From Comamonas piscis (GTDB lineage: Bacteria > Pseudomonadota > Gammaproteobacteria > Burkholderiales > Burkholderiaceae_C), in NCBI RefSeq assembly GCF_014109725.1, contig NZ_CP058554.1, forward strand, positions 682,001 to 746,000: a stretch of 64,000 nucleotides of DNA. The letters are read 5' to 3'. Positions 7,920 through 16,886 of the stretch are shown here, in pieces. Under the pieces are notes generated by a model. That model had not been told where the DNA came from. It saw only the letters and a list, made by a program, of their open reading frames with translations, and ran no database searches. The translations under genes were made by a program, and so were the position numbers. Within the stretch, counting starts at the first letter, position 1. Every line of letters begins with the position of its first letter.

Positions 7920-9503
7920 ATGGCGAAAGTTTCGGTATTTCAACGCAGCGCGCTGGCGCTGGCAGTGTTGGTCTGTGCAGGTGCAGCCCAGGCGGCCACC
8001 TTGCGCTGGGCAGGTGCCAATGACATCCTGACCCTGGACCCCCACGCACAGAACCACCAGACCACGCATGCCTTCCTGCAGCAGGTCTATGAGCCGCTGG
8101 TGCGTTACGGCAAGGACTTCCAGCTGGAGCCGGCACTGGCTACCAAGTGGACCGAGGTGAGCCCCACCCAGTGGCGCTTCGAGCTGCGCAAGGGCGTCAA
8201 ATTCCACGACGGCGCGCCCTTCACCGCCGATGACGTGGTCTTCTCGCTGACCCGCATCATGACCCCGCCATCGAACATGATGAGCGCCACCCAGAGCATC
8301 AAGGAAGTCAAGAAGGTCGATGACTTCACCGTCGATCTGATCCTCAAGGGCCCCAACCCCATCCTGCTGCGCGAGCTGACCGAGGCGCGCATCATGAACA
8401 AGGCCTGGGCTGAGAAGAACAACGCCGTCAAAACCCAGGACTACGCCGGCAAGGAAGAAAGCTACTCCAGCCGCAACACCAATGGCACGGGCTCCTTCGT
8501 CGCTGTCAGCTGGCAGCCCGATGTGAAGCTGACCTTGAAGAAGAACGCCGCCTGGTGGGACAAGCCCACCGGCAACGTCGATGAGATCGTCTTCACCCCC
8601 ATCAAATCGGCCGCCACCCGTACTGCAGCGCTGATCTCGAACCAGGTCGACTTCATGGTCGACCCACCGCCGCAAGACCAGGACCGCATCAAGAAGACCC
8701 CCGAGCTGAGCCTGCTCGAAGGCACCGAGAACCGCACCATCTACCTGGGTCTGGATATGTTCCGCGATGAACTGCCAGGTGGTGGAACCCCGGGCAAGAA
8801 CCCGATGAAGGATGTACGCGTGCGCAAGGCCATGTATATGGCGATTGACACCGACGGCCTGCACAAGCGCACCATGCGCGGCATGTCGATCACGGCGGGC
8901 ACCATGGTGGCGCCGATGGTGCATGGCTGGAGCAAGGAGCTGGAAACGCGTGCTGCCAAGTACGACGTGGAAGGCGCCAAGAAGCTGCTGGCCGAAGCCG
9001 GTTACCCCAATGGCTTCAACCTCAAGCTCGAATGCCCGAACGACCGCTATGTGAACGACGAGGCGATCTGCCAGGCCGTCACCGCGATGTGGACCCGTAT
9101 CGGCATCAAGACCAGCCTGCAAGCCACGCCGATGGCCCAATACGTCACCCGCGTGATGAACTCCGAGCCCAATGCCTACCTGTTCGGCTGGGGCGTGGCC
9201 ACCTTTGATGCGCTGTACTCGCTCGATGCACTGATCCACAGCAAGGGTACAGCCGGCGGCGGCGTCTACAACGGCGGCCGCATTGCCGACAAGGAACTGG
9301 ACGCCAAGATCGACGCGATGAAGACCGAGACCGACACCGCCAAGCGCGATGCCTTGATCAACGATGCGCTGAAGATGACCAAGGACAACTTCTACACCAT
9401 CCCCGTGCACCACCAGATCTTCCCCTGGGCCATGCGCAAGGGCATCGAGACGGTGTACCGCGCCGATGCACGTCCGATCCCCGCCTGGACCACGATCAAG
9501 TAA
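7920..9503 (+). CDS. ABC transporter substrate-binding protein, family 5 (peptide/opine type)
   Basis: Periplasmic binding protein of the DppA/OppA family (SBP_bac_5), expected to capture di/oligopeptides or similar solutes. The 527-residue product has a signal peptide (SALALAVLVCAGAAQA) followed by mature TLRWAGANDILTLDPHAQ, and the family motifs YEPLVRYGKDFQLEPALATKW, FTADDVVFSL and KKLLAEAGYPNGF. No permease or ATPase genes flank it, so it must share a transporter encoded elsewhere, possibly the one at 58.9-62.8 kb. It sits between yidC and mnmE with terminators on both sides, so it is an independent transcription unit. Confidence 0.9.
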   Translation: MAKVSVFQRSALALAVLVCAGAAQAATLRWAGANDILTLDPHAQNHQTTHAFLQQVYEPLVRYGKDFQLEPALATKWTEVSPTQWRFELRKGVKFHDGAPFTADDVVFSLTRIMTPPSNMMSATQSIKEVKKVDDFTVDLILKGPNPILLRELTEARIMNKAWAEKNNAVKTQDYAGKEESYSSRNTNGTGSFVAVSWQPDVKLTLKKNAAWWDKPTGNVDEIVFTPIKSAATRTAALISNQVDFMVDPPPQDQDRIKKTPELSLLEGTENRTIYLGLDMFRDELPGGGTPGKNPMKDVRVRKAMYMAIDTDGLHKRTMRGMSITAGTMVAPMVHGWSKELETRAAKYDVEGAKKLLAEAGYPNGFNLKLECPNDRYVNDEAICQAVTAMWTRIGIKTSLQATPMAQYVTRVMNSEPNAYLFGWGVATFDALYSLDALIHSKGTAGGGVYNGGRIADKELDAKIDAMKTETDTAKRDALINDALKMTKDNFYTIPVHHQIFPWAMRKGIETVYRADARPIPAWTTIK

Positions 9504-9531
9504 GCCCACGCCGCACACACTCCACCACCTC

Positions 9532-9556
9532 AAAGCCTGCGCAAGCAGGCTTTTTT
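9532..9556 (+). terminator. Rho-independent terminator after the orphan binding protein
   Basis: Stem AAAGCCTGC (9532-9540), GCAA tetraloop (9541-9544), GCAGGC (9545-9550), then TTTTTT to 9556. Confidence 0.9.
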
Positions 9557-9664
9557 CATGGCAGGTGCCGGCAGCCACGGCTTGGCCCAATAGCCTGCGG
9601 CGCCTGCCGCTGGCCCTGCCGCCCGATAATGTCGAGCTTGCCCACTCGCGCCAGAGACCTGCCC

Positions 9665-11131
9665 ATGCTTGCCCGCCACCACGATCCGATTGTTGCCATT
9701 GCCACTGCCCCTGGGCGCGGAGCGGTGGGCATTGTGCGGGTATCGGGCAAGGCGATTGCGCCGCTGGTCGAGCGCCTCTGCGGCAAGGCGCTCAAGCCGC
9801 GCGAGGCCAGCTACCTGCCCTTCAAGGCGGCAGACGGGCAGGCGATTGACCAGGGGCTGGCGCTGTACTTTCCCGCGCCGCACAGCTACACCGGCGAGGA
9901 CGTGCTGGAGCTGCAGGCCCACGGCGGCCCCGTGGTGCTGCAGCTGCTGCTGGCCCGCTGCCTGGAGGCCGCGCACACCGAGGCCGACAGCGGCAAGCCA
10001 CTGCTGCCCGGCCTGCGCCTGGCCGAACCGGGGGAGTTCACCGAGCGCGCTTTTCTGAACGACAAGATCGACCTGGCCCAGGCCGAGGCGATTGCCGATT
10101 TGATCGACGCCAGCACCGAGGCGGCGGCGCGCAGTGCCAGCCGCTCGCTGACGGGTGTGTTCTCGCAAGAGGTCCACCGCCTGCGCGATGCGCTGGTACA
10201 CCTGCGCATGCTGGTCGAGGCCACCCTGGATTTCCCCGAAGAGGAGATCGACTTTCTGCAAAAGGCCGATGCCTATGGCCAGCTGGACCAACTGCGCGCC
10301 ACCGTGCAAGCCGTCATGCAGCGCACCCGCCAGGGCGCCTTGCTGCGCGAGGGCATCAAGGTGGTGATTGCCGGCCAGCCCAATGCCGGCAAAAGCTCCT
10401 TGCTCAACGCGTTGGCTGGCGCGGAGCTGGCCATCGTCACCCCCATCGCCGGCACCACCCGCGACAAGGTCACGCAAACCATCCAGATTGAAGGCGTGCC
10501 CCTGCATGTGATCGACACCGCCGGCCTGCGCGAGAGCAGCGATGAGGTGGAGCGCATCGGCATTGCCCGCGCCTGGGAAGAAATCGCCGCCGCCGATGCC
10601 GTGCTGTTTTTGCACGACCTGACCCGCATGGCCGAGCCCGACTATGCCGAGGCCGACCGCCAGATCGCTGCCACCTTGCTGCAGCAACTGCCAGCCAATG
10701 TGCCCGTGCTGCAGGTCTGGAACAAGGCCGATGCGCTGACTCCCGACGAGGCCCGCCGCCAAAGCGCCGAGGCCGCCACGCAGTTCAGTACCGCTGCTGC
10801 CGCCCCTGCAGGCGACCAGGCTCCGTTGGTACTGTCCGCCAAAACCGGCGATGGCCTCGACAGCCTGCGCCAACAGCTCCTCCGCATCGCCGGCTGGCAG
10901 CCCGCCGCCGAAGGCACCTACATCGCCCGCGCCCGCCATGTGCAGGCACTGCAACAGGTCGAAGAGCACCTGGACATCGCCCACGCCCAACTGCATGTGG
11001 ACAGCCCCGCCCTCGACCTGCTGGCCGAAGAGCTGCGCCTGGCCCAGCATGCATTGAATGCGATCACGGGCGAGTTCACATCGGATGATTTGCTGGGGGT
11101 GATTTTTTCGAGCTTTTGCATTGGGAAGTGA
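9665..11131 (+). CDS. mnmE: tRNA uridine-5-carboxymethylaminomethyl(34) synthesis GTPase MnmE
   Basis: GTPase that with MnmG modifies the wobble uridine U34 of several tRNAs. The product (488 residues from ATG 9665, MLARHHDPIVAIATAPGRGA) has the N-terminal formyl-THF-binding domain, the helical domain, and the embedded G domain with G1 GQPNAGKSSLLN, G2 TPIAGTTRD, G3 DTAGLRE and G4 NKAD, ending in the invariant CIGK. An upstream in-frame ATG at 9629 would add 12 residues not found in the family and has no ribosome-binding site; GAGA at 9655-9658 supports the later start. Confidence 0.96.
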   Translation: MLARHHDPIVAIATAPGRGAVGIVRVSGKAIAPLVERLCGKALKPREASYLPFKAADGQAIDQGLALYFPAPHSYTGEDVLELQAHGGPVVLQLLLARCLEAAHTEADSGKPLLPGLRLAEPGEFTERAFLNDKIDLAQAEAIADLIDASTEAAARSASRSLTGVFSQEVHRLRDALVHLRMLVEATLDFPEEEIDFLQKADAYGQLDQLRATVQAVMQRTRQGALLREGIKVVIAGQPNAGKSSLLNALAGAELAIVTPIAGTTRDKVTQTIQIEGVPLHVIDTAGLRESSDEVERIGIARAWEEIAAADAVLFLHDLTRMAEPDYAEADRQIAATLLQQLPANVPVLQVWNKADALTPDEARRQSAEAATQFSTAAAAPAGDQAPLVLSAKTGDGLDSLRQQLLRIAGWQPAAEGTYIARARHVQALQQVEEHLDIAHAQLHVDSPALDLLAEELRLAQHALNAITGEFTSDDLLGVIFSSFCIGK

Positions 11132-11192
11132 TGCGCGGTTCTGGCGCGTGCGCAGCGTCAACGAGCATCTAGAGACTCTTTAAGTCCGTTTA

Positions 11193-11219
11193 GAACTGTC
11201 CGGAAATTCCGGATAGTTC
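11193..11219. repeat. 27-bp near-perfect dyad between mnmE and the histidine kinase
   Basis: GAACT-n-TCCGGAA-n-TTCCGGA-n-AGTTC, with 12 complementary positions on each side broken only by the central base and one G/T mismatch pair. It lies in the gap between two convergent genes. There is no T tract right behind either arm, so it is not a standard intrinsic terminator, although it may still serve as a transcript-end hairpin. Confidence 0.6.
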
Positions 11220-11304
11220 AGCATAAGCACCCGCGCACGACGTTTTCGGTACTGCGAAAGTTCTGGCAGACGGCCAATGGCTCATGTGTAAGAACCGCTG
11301 TCGT

Positions 11305-12773
11305 TCATAGGGGTAGTTGCCGAGGCAACACCAACACCGCCTCCAACCCGCCCCCAGCCGCCTCGCGCAACAACAGCTCCCCACCATGGGCCTGTGCCAC
11401 TGTCTGCGCAATCGACAGCCCCAGCCCCACCCCGCCGGAATCGGCATTGCGGGAGTGCTCCATGCGGTAGAAGGGCTCCAGCACCCGTTCCCTTTGCGCG
11501 GCGGGGATGCCCGGGCCGTGGTCGCGCACGTGGATGCGCAGTTGTTGGCCATCGTCTTCGATGTGGAGCTGCGCATCGCCGGCATAGCGCAGCGCGTTTT
11601 CCACCAGGTTGTGCAGGCCCCGGCGCAGGCTTTGGGCGTAGCCGGTGTAGGGCTGCAGCGCCTGGCCGCTGACGGGGACCGGCAGGCCACTGGACTCGTG
11701 CATGTCTTGTGCCACGCCATGCACCAGCGCATTGATGTCCATGGTCTGGCGCGGGCCGCTGGCGTGGGCGCCGGTGAGCATGTCGAGGGTGGAGGCGACC
11801 ATGTGCTCCATCTCTTCCAGGTCCTTGCGGAACTTGGCGCGCAGTGCATCGGGCTCGAGCATTTCAGCGCGCAGGCGCAGCCGGGTGATGGGGGAGCGCA
11901 GGTCATGCGATACGGCGGCCAGGAAGCGGGTGCGCTCGGCCAGGCCTTCGTTGATTTTTTGCTGCATGGCGTTAAAGGCCTGCGCTGCCTGCTGCACTTC
12001 GCGCGGGCCCCGCGCATCCATCGGCGGGCTTTGCAGGTTGCGGCCCAGGGCCTCGGCGGCGGCGGCCAGGCGCTGCAGGGGGCGCATGGCCAGGCGCACC
12101 GCAATCAGTGCCACCGCCACGATCACCAGGCTGCGCAGCAGGTAGACGCGCAGCACATAGTCGGCCAGTGCCTGCAGCGGCTGCACCGGCTGGCCAATTT
12201 CGCCCTCCTGCGCATCGATCTGCAGCCAGGGGCCGTCCTGCAGTTGCAGCAAGAGGCGGACATGGGCTTCGGGCTTGTCGGCCAGCAGCACCGGACTGCG
12301 GTGGCCTCCGCCGTGCGCTCGCCCAGCAACGCCAACTGCTGCAATTGCAGCGGCACAGGATGGCCCAGGCGCTCGCTGATGACCTGGTCCATCAAGGCCT
12401 GGGCTTCGGGGTAGGGCGAGGTCTGGGTGGCATCGGGTGCATCGACCCACTGCAGCTGGTAGCGGCTGCCTTGCCACTGCGCCAGCAGCGCGGCACGCTG
12501 CTCGGGCGGGCTGGCTTGCAGTAAGGCCAGCGTATCGGCGCTGCGTGCCGCCACCAGGCGCAAGGGCACATCCAGCAGCTGGCTGCGGCGCATCTCCCAC
12601 CAGATGGTGCCGGTCATCGCCTGGGCGGCCAGCATGCCGATGACCAGGATGGCGGCGATGCGGCCAGACAAGGTTTGCGGCCACAGCCGCACCAGCCACG
12701 ACAACCATGACAGCCAGTTGGGAAGCCAGCGGCCGGTGCGATGCGTGGCAGGGGTGTCGGGGGCGGTGTTCAC
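11305..12773 (-). pseudogene. OmpR-type sensor histidine kinase, frameshifted
   Basis: Membrane histidine kinase of a two-component system. Translation begins at GTG 12773, overlapping the response-regulator stop by 4 bases. The first part contains membrane segment AAILVIGMLAAQAMTGTIWW and a periplasmic loop up to about 12300, then the frame is lost. From about 12285 leftwards the kinase continues in another frame: second membrane segment (SLVIVAVALIAVRLAM), HAMP region, H-box AAVSHDLRSPITRL, N-box NLVENALRYA, G1 DHGPGIP and G2 GGVGLGLSI. Adding one base in the GTCCGG region (12291-12296) would restore a 489-residue kinase, so either the gene is newly inactivated or a base is missing from the sequence. 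Confidence 0.85.
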
Positions 12774-13570
12774 GCCAGCGTCTCGACCTCGCAGGCGAGC
12801 ACATAGCCGGCATTGCGCACGGTGCGCAGCAGCTGGGCTTGGCGCGGCTGGGGCTCCAGGTGCTGGCGCAGGCGGCTGATGCAGACATCGACGGCGCGGT
12901 CCAGCGCCTGGCGCTCGCGGCCAAAGGTGTATTCGGCCAGGTAGTCGCGGCTCAGGGTGCGCTGCGGGTTTTGCGCCAGCGCGCAGAGCACGCGGTAGTC
13001 CGACTGGGCCAGACTGATCAGCAGGCCATCGGGGTTATGCAGGCTGCGGCTTTGCATGTTCAAGGTCCAACCGGCAAAGCGCAGGGTGGCCAGGTGCTCG
13101 GGCTCGTGCATCGATGCCGGCACCTGGCGTGTGCGGCGCAGCACGCCAGTGATGCGGGCCAGCAACTCGCGCGGGTCAAAGGGCTTGGGCAGGTAGTCGT
13201 CGGCACCCATCTCCAGCCCCAGAATGCGGTCCATCAGCGCGCCGCGTGCCGTCAGCATCACCACAGCGATAGGGGTGCGCTCGCGCAGACTGCGGCACAG
13301 CGCCAGGCCATCGACGCCGGGCAGCATCAGGTCCAGCACCACCAGGTCGGCGCTGTGGCGCGCCAGCCAGTCCCACATGCCCTGGCCATCGGCCACGGCT
13401 GCCGCCTGCATGCCCTGGGCGCGCAGGTAGTCGCAGAGCAGCTCGCGGATCTCCGGGTCGTCATCGACCACCAGGATGCGGGCCTTGCCGGGCAGGCTGG
13501 CGGGGGGCGGGGAGGGCACGGTTTTCTCGGGATAAGTAATGGATTGTGTTGGAGCGGGGCGGGAAAACAT
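12770..13570 (-). CDS. OmpR/PhoB-family response regulator
   Basis: Two-component DNA-binding regulator. It has an N-terminal receiver domain with acidic pocket VVDDDPEIRELL, phospho-acceptor region VVLDLMLPGVDG, and Lys in LPKPFDPRELLARI. A winged-helix C-terminal domain follows (SLAQSDYRVLCALAQNP, DRAVDVCISRLRQHLE, RTVRNAGYVL). I placed the start at ATG 13570; an upstream ATG at 13636 is in frame but lies beside the Fur-like site, and a GTG near 13519 is also possible. The gene overlaps the kinase by 4 bases. The adjacent divergent metal-chelate importer suggests a metal-related signal, which is inference. Confidence 0.88.
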   Translation of the reverse strand: MFSRPAPTQSITYPEKTVPSPPPASLPGKARILVVDDDPEIRELLCDYLRAQGMQAAAVADGQGMWDWLARHSADLVVLDLMLPGVDGLALCRSLRERTPIAVVMLTARGALMDRILGLEMGADDYLPKPFDPRELLARITGVLRRTRQVPASMHEPEHLATLRFAGWTLNMQSRSLHNPDGLLISLAQSDYRVLCALAQNPQRTLSRDYLAEYTFGRERQALDRAVDVCISRLRQHLEPQPRQAQLLRTVRNAGYVLACEVETLA

Positions 13571-13641
13571 GGCATTGCAAATCAGCCTGGCAGTGGCGGC
13601 TAGGCCGCTGCGGGGCTGATTAGAGTGGCGGCTCATTCATC

Positions 13642-13660
13642 AATAAGAACGATTTTCATT
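13642..13660. promoter_or_regulatory. Candidate Fur box
   Basis: AATAAGAACGATTTTCATT resembles betaproteobacterial Fur operators. It is only a partial match (10 of 19) to the E. coli consensus, but it lies 17 bases upstream of the importer start and in the divergent gap with the response regulator. Confidence 0.45.
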
Positions 13661-13676
13661 CTAGTTTGTTGTGACC

Positions 13677-14936
13677 ATGACCGCATTGAAGCTCTCCCCG
13701 GCACCGCAAGGTGCAGGCGCATCCGTTCGCCGCATCCCGGCTCTTTTACGCTCCGCTGTACAAGCGGGTTTGCAGCTGCGCGCGCTGGGCTTGGCGCTGG
13801 GGATGTGCTTGGCCACGGATCTGGCCATGGCGGCCCCGGCACAATCTGCAGCGGATGCCGCAGCCGTGCAGCGCAGCACGGTGGTGGATATCGTCGGCCG
13901 CACGGTGCAGATCCCCGCCAAGGTGGACCATATCCTGCTGGGCGAGGGCCGCTTTCTGTATGCGCTGGCGCTGATGGAAGGTGCTGAGCCCTTGAAGCGC
14001 ATTGTGGGCTGGCAAGGCGAGTTGGCCTTTGCCGACCCGAATGGCTGGGCGGCTTACCAGCAGCGTTTTCCGCAGATCACGCAGATTCCGCTGATCGGAC
14101 GAACTTCGGAGGAAAGTGTCAGCGCTGAAAAATCGGTGTCGACCCAGCCCGACATCGCGATTTTCGGCCTGGGCGGCCATGGCCCTGGCCGCCAAAGTGG
14201 CTTGGTCAAGGCGCTGGAGAAGGCCGGCGTGCCAGTGGTGTTCATCGACTTTCGTGCCCAGCCGGTGCGCAACACCGCCAAGAGCATCCGCATCCTGGGC
14301 CAGGCGGTGCATCGCGAGGCGCAGGCCAATGCCTATGCCGATTTCTACGAGGCGCATCTGCTGCGGGTGCAGTCGCGGGTCAAGGACATCCCTGCAGAAC
14401 AGCGCCCGCTGGTGTTTGCCGAGTTGCTGGCGGGTGTCTGGGATGGCTGCTGCCACACGGCCGGCAAGGGCAATGTGGGTGAGTTCATTGACGCGGCTGG
14501 TGGCATCAACATCGCGGCAGGCAAGATCCCCGGCGCGATTGGCGACCTGAACCAGGAGGCGCTGATCGCCCAGGACCCGGCCGTCTACATCGCCACCGGC
14601 AGCCGGCCCCAGGGCAGCCGCCCCATGGTGCGGGCGGGCGAGGGGGTGAGCGCCGCGCAACTGGGCAGCAGCCTGCGCGAGCTGACCCAGCGCCCGGGTT
14701 TTGAGATGCTGAGCGCCGTGCGCTCGGGCCGCGCCCATGGCCTGTGGCACAACTTCTACGATGCGCCCACCAATATCCTGGCGATCGAGGCCATGGCCAA
14801 GTGGTTCTACCCCGAGCGCTTTGCCGATGTGGACCCGCAGGCGACGATGGCCGAGATCAACCAGCGCTTCTTACCGGCGCTGCCGATGCAAGGTGCGTAC
14901 TGGGGAGATATCGCCCCCTTGAAGGCCAAGCCATGA
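13677..14936 (+). CDS. ABC transporter periplasmic binding protein, iron-chelate/cobalamin type
   Basis: Periplasmic binding protein of the FepB/FhuD/BtuF fold. From ATG 13677 (MTALKLSPAPQGAG) the product has 419 residues with a long N-terminal region and signal-like segment (LRALGLALGMCLATDLAMA). It shows the conserved domain opening STVVDIVGRTVQIPAKVDHILLG, and EKAGVPVVFIDFRAQP and NLEQ-like GDLNQEALIAQDPAVYIATG farther on. The next two genes encode permease and ATPase with 4-base overlaps, so this is a complete importer operon. A Fur-like site suggests iron regulation; the substrate could be a siderophore, haem or cobalamin. Confidence 0.88.
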   Translation: MTALKLSPAPQGAGASVRRIPALLRSAVQAGLQLRALGLALGMCLATDLAMAAPAQSAADAAAVQRSTVVDIVGRTVQIPAKVDHILLGEGRFLYALALMEGAEPLKRIVGWQGELAFADPNGWAAYQQRFPQITQIPLIGRTSEESVSAEKSVSTQPDIAIFGLGGHGPGRQSGLVKALEKAGVPVVFIDFRAQPVRNTAKSIRILGQAVHREAQANAYADFYEAHLLRVQSRVKDIPAEQRPLVFAELLAGVWDGCCHTAGKGNVGEFIDAAGGINIAAGKIPGAIGDLNQEALIAQDPAVYIATGSRPQGSRPMVRAGEGVSAAQLGSSLRELTQRPGFEMLSAVRSGRAHGLWHNFYDAPTNILAIEAMAKWFYPERFADVDPQATMAEINQRFLPALPMQGAYWGDIAPLKAKP

Positions 14937-16033
14937 GCATGGCCCTGCCGCCACTGGCCGCCACTGCGGCTGCGCTGGGCGTGGATGGAGGGCAGGCAGG
15001 CCTGCACGCCCAGGCCTACCGCCGCTTGACCGGTTGGCGCCTGCTGGTGTTGGCGCTGCTGGCGGGCGCGATTGTGGCGGCCCTGCTGTTGGACTTCACC
15101 ACCGGCCCATCGGGCCTGGCGCTGTCGCAGCTGCTGCAGACCTTGTACACGCCCGATGCCGCGCCGCCAGCGCTGCGTGTGATTGTCTGGGACATCCGCC
15201 TGCCCTATGCCTTGATGGCAGTGGCCGTCGGCCTGGCGCTGGGCCTGGCGGGCGCCGAGATGCAGACCGTGCTGGCCAACCCACTGGCCAGCCCTTTTAC
15301 CTTGGGCCTGTCGTCGGCCGCCGCCTTTGGCGCAGCGCTGGCGATTGTGCTGGACTGGAGCCTGCCGGGCGTACCCGCATCCTGGGCGGTGCCCGCCAAT
15401 GCTTTTGTGTTTGCAATGGCCTCGGCCTTGCTGCTCGATTTGGTGGCCCGCTGGGGTGGCATGAGCGCCACCGGCGTGGTGCTGTTTGGCATTGCGCTGG
15501 TGTTCAGCTTCAATGCGCTGGTGTCCTTGCTGCAGTTTGTGGCCACGGCCGAGGCCTTGCAGGGCCTGGTGTTCTGGACCATGGGCAGCCTCTCGCGCGC
15601 AACCTGGCCCAAGCTGGGTGCGCTGGCCTTGGCCTTGGCGGTGGTGCTGCCGCTGTCGATGCGCAATGCCTGGCGGCTGACCGCGCTGCGCCTGGGTGAG
15701 GACCGCGCGGCCAGCTTTGGCGTGGATGTGCGGCGCCTGCGCCTAGGCGCGCTGCTGCGCATCAGCCTGCTGGCGGCCTTGTCGGTAGCCTTTGTCGGCA
15801 GCATCGGCTTTATTGGCCTGGTCGCGCCCCATATTGCGCGCCGGCTGGTGGGCGATGACCACCGCTTTTACCTGCCCGCCTCGGCATTGGTGGGCGCGCT
15901 GGTGCTGTCGCTGGCCTCGGTGGCCTCCAAGGCGCTGGTGCCGGGCGTCATCGTGCCGGTGGGCATCGTCACCTCGCTCGTGGGCATTCCCTTCTTTCTG
16001 GCCATTGTGCTGCGCACGCGGGGGCGGGCATGA
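14933..16033 (+). CDS. FecCD-family ABC transporter permease
   Basis: Inner-membrane permease of the BtuC/FhuB/FecCD family. From ATG 14933, overlapping the binding-protein stop by 4 bases, it encodes 366 residues with about nine to ten hydrophobic segments. Conserved family stretches include RLPYALMAVAVGLALGLAGA, NPLASPFTLGLSSAAAFGA and VGSIGFIGLVAPHIARRLVG with the HRFYLPASALVGA continuation. It would form a homodimer served by the next gene's ATPase, which it overlaps by 4 bases. Confidence 0.93.
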   Translation: MSMALPPLAATAAALGVDGGQAGLHAQAYRRLTGWRLLVLALLAGAIVAALLLDFTTGPSGLALSQLLQTLYTPDAAPPALRVIVWDIRLPYALMAVAVGLALGLAGAEMQTVLANPLASPFTLGLSSAAAFGAALAIVLDWSLPGVPASWAVPANAFVFAMASALLLDLVARWGGMSATGVVLFGIALVFSFNALVSLLQFVATAEALQGLVFWTMGSLSRATWPKLGALALALAVVLPLSMRNAWRLTALRLGEDRAASFGVDVRRLRLGALLRISLLAALSVAFVGSIGFIGLVAPHIARRLVGDDHRFYLPASALVGALVLSLASVASKALVPGVIVPVGIVTSLVGIPFFLAIVLRTRGRA

Positions 16034-16827
16034 GCGGCGGCGGTTTGCAGATCAGCGGACTGCATGTGGCCTATGGCCGGCGGGTGGTGATTCCCTCCTT
16101 GTCGGTGGCCGATCTGCAGCCGGGCACCGTCACCGTCGTGCTAGGCCCCAATGGCAGCGGCAAATCAACTTTTTTGCGGGCGCTGGCGGGGCTGACCCGT
16201 GCCAGCGGCCAGGTGCGCTTGCAAGGCCAGTCGCTGGACCAGGCCAGCCTGGCCGAGCGCGCCCGGCGCGTGGTCTACCAGCCCCAGGCCTTGCCGGCGG
16301 CAGTGCATCTGCGCGTGATCGAATCGCTGATGGCGGCGCGCAAGGCCTCGCCCCACAGCCTGCATAAGGGCGCTGAACCGGCCCAGGATGCAGTCATGCA
16401 GTGCGCTGCTTTGCTGCAGCAACTGGGCATTGACCACCTGGCGATGCGCCACCTCGATGAACTCTCCGGCGGCCAGGTGCAGTTGGCCGGGCTGGCGCAG
16501 GCGCTGATCCGCCAACCGCAGGTGCTGATGCTCGACGAGCCGCTGTCGGCGCTGGATCTGAACCACCAGTTCCATGTGATGGAACTGGTCGGTGCGCAGA
16601 CCCGGCGCAGCGGCATGGTCACGCTGGTGGTGCTGCATGACCTGGGCCTGGCGCTGCGCCATGCCGACCGCGTGCTGGTGCTGCAGAACGGCGAGCTGCA
16701 GGCCGATGGCCCGCCGCGCGACGCCATCCAGCCCGAGCTGCTTGCGCGCGTCTATGGCGTGCAGGCCCGTGTCGAGCCCTGCTCGCGCGGCATTCCGCAG
16801 GTGATGGTGGATGGCCTGCTTGCGTAA
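16030..16827 (+). CDS. ABC transporter ATP-binding protein, FecE/FhuC type
   Basis: Cytoplasmic ATPase of the iron-chelate/cobalamin importer. The 265-residue product has Walker A GPNGSGKST, Q-loop region VVYQPQALP, the signature LSGGQVQ, Walker B VLMLDEPLSALDL and the switch His in VVLHDLGLALRHADRV. It overlaps the permease gene by 4 bases and completes the three-gene importer. About 60 bases separate it from the azurin gene. Confidence 0.93.
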   Translation: MSGGGLQISGLHVAYGRRVVIPSLSVADLQPGTVTVVLGPNGSGKSTFLRALAGLTRASGQVRLQGQSLDQASLAERARRVVYQPQALPAAVHLRVIESLMAARKASPHSLHKGAEPAQDAVMQCAALLQQLGIDHLAMRHLDELSGGQVQLAGLAQALIRQPQVLMLDEPLSALDLNHQFHVMELVGAQTRRSGMVTLVVLHDLGLALRHADRVLVLQNGELQADGPPRDAIQPELLARVYGVQARVEPCSRGIPQVMVDGLLA

Positions 16828-16886
16828 AGGCGCATGCACCGTCTCAGCGCCGATTCCCTCTTTCTCAACGACCCAAGCGACCAACC

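Noticed and set aside
7914..9590. Minus-strand open frame opposite the orphan binding protein
   Set aside because: Antisense shadow; the plus-strand gene has a signal peptide and family motifs.
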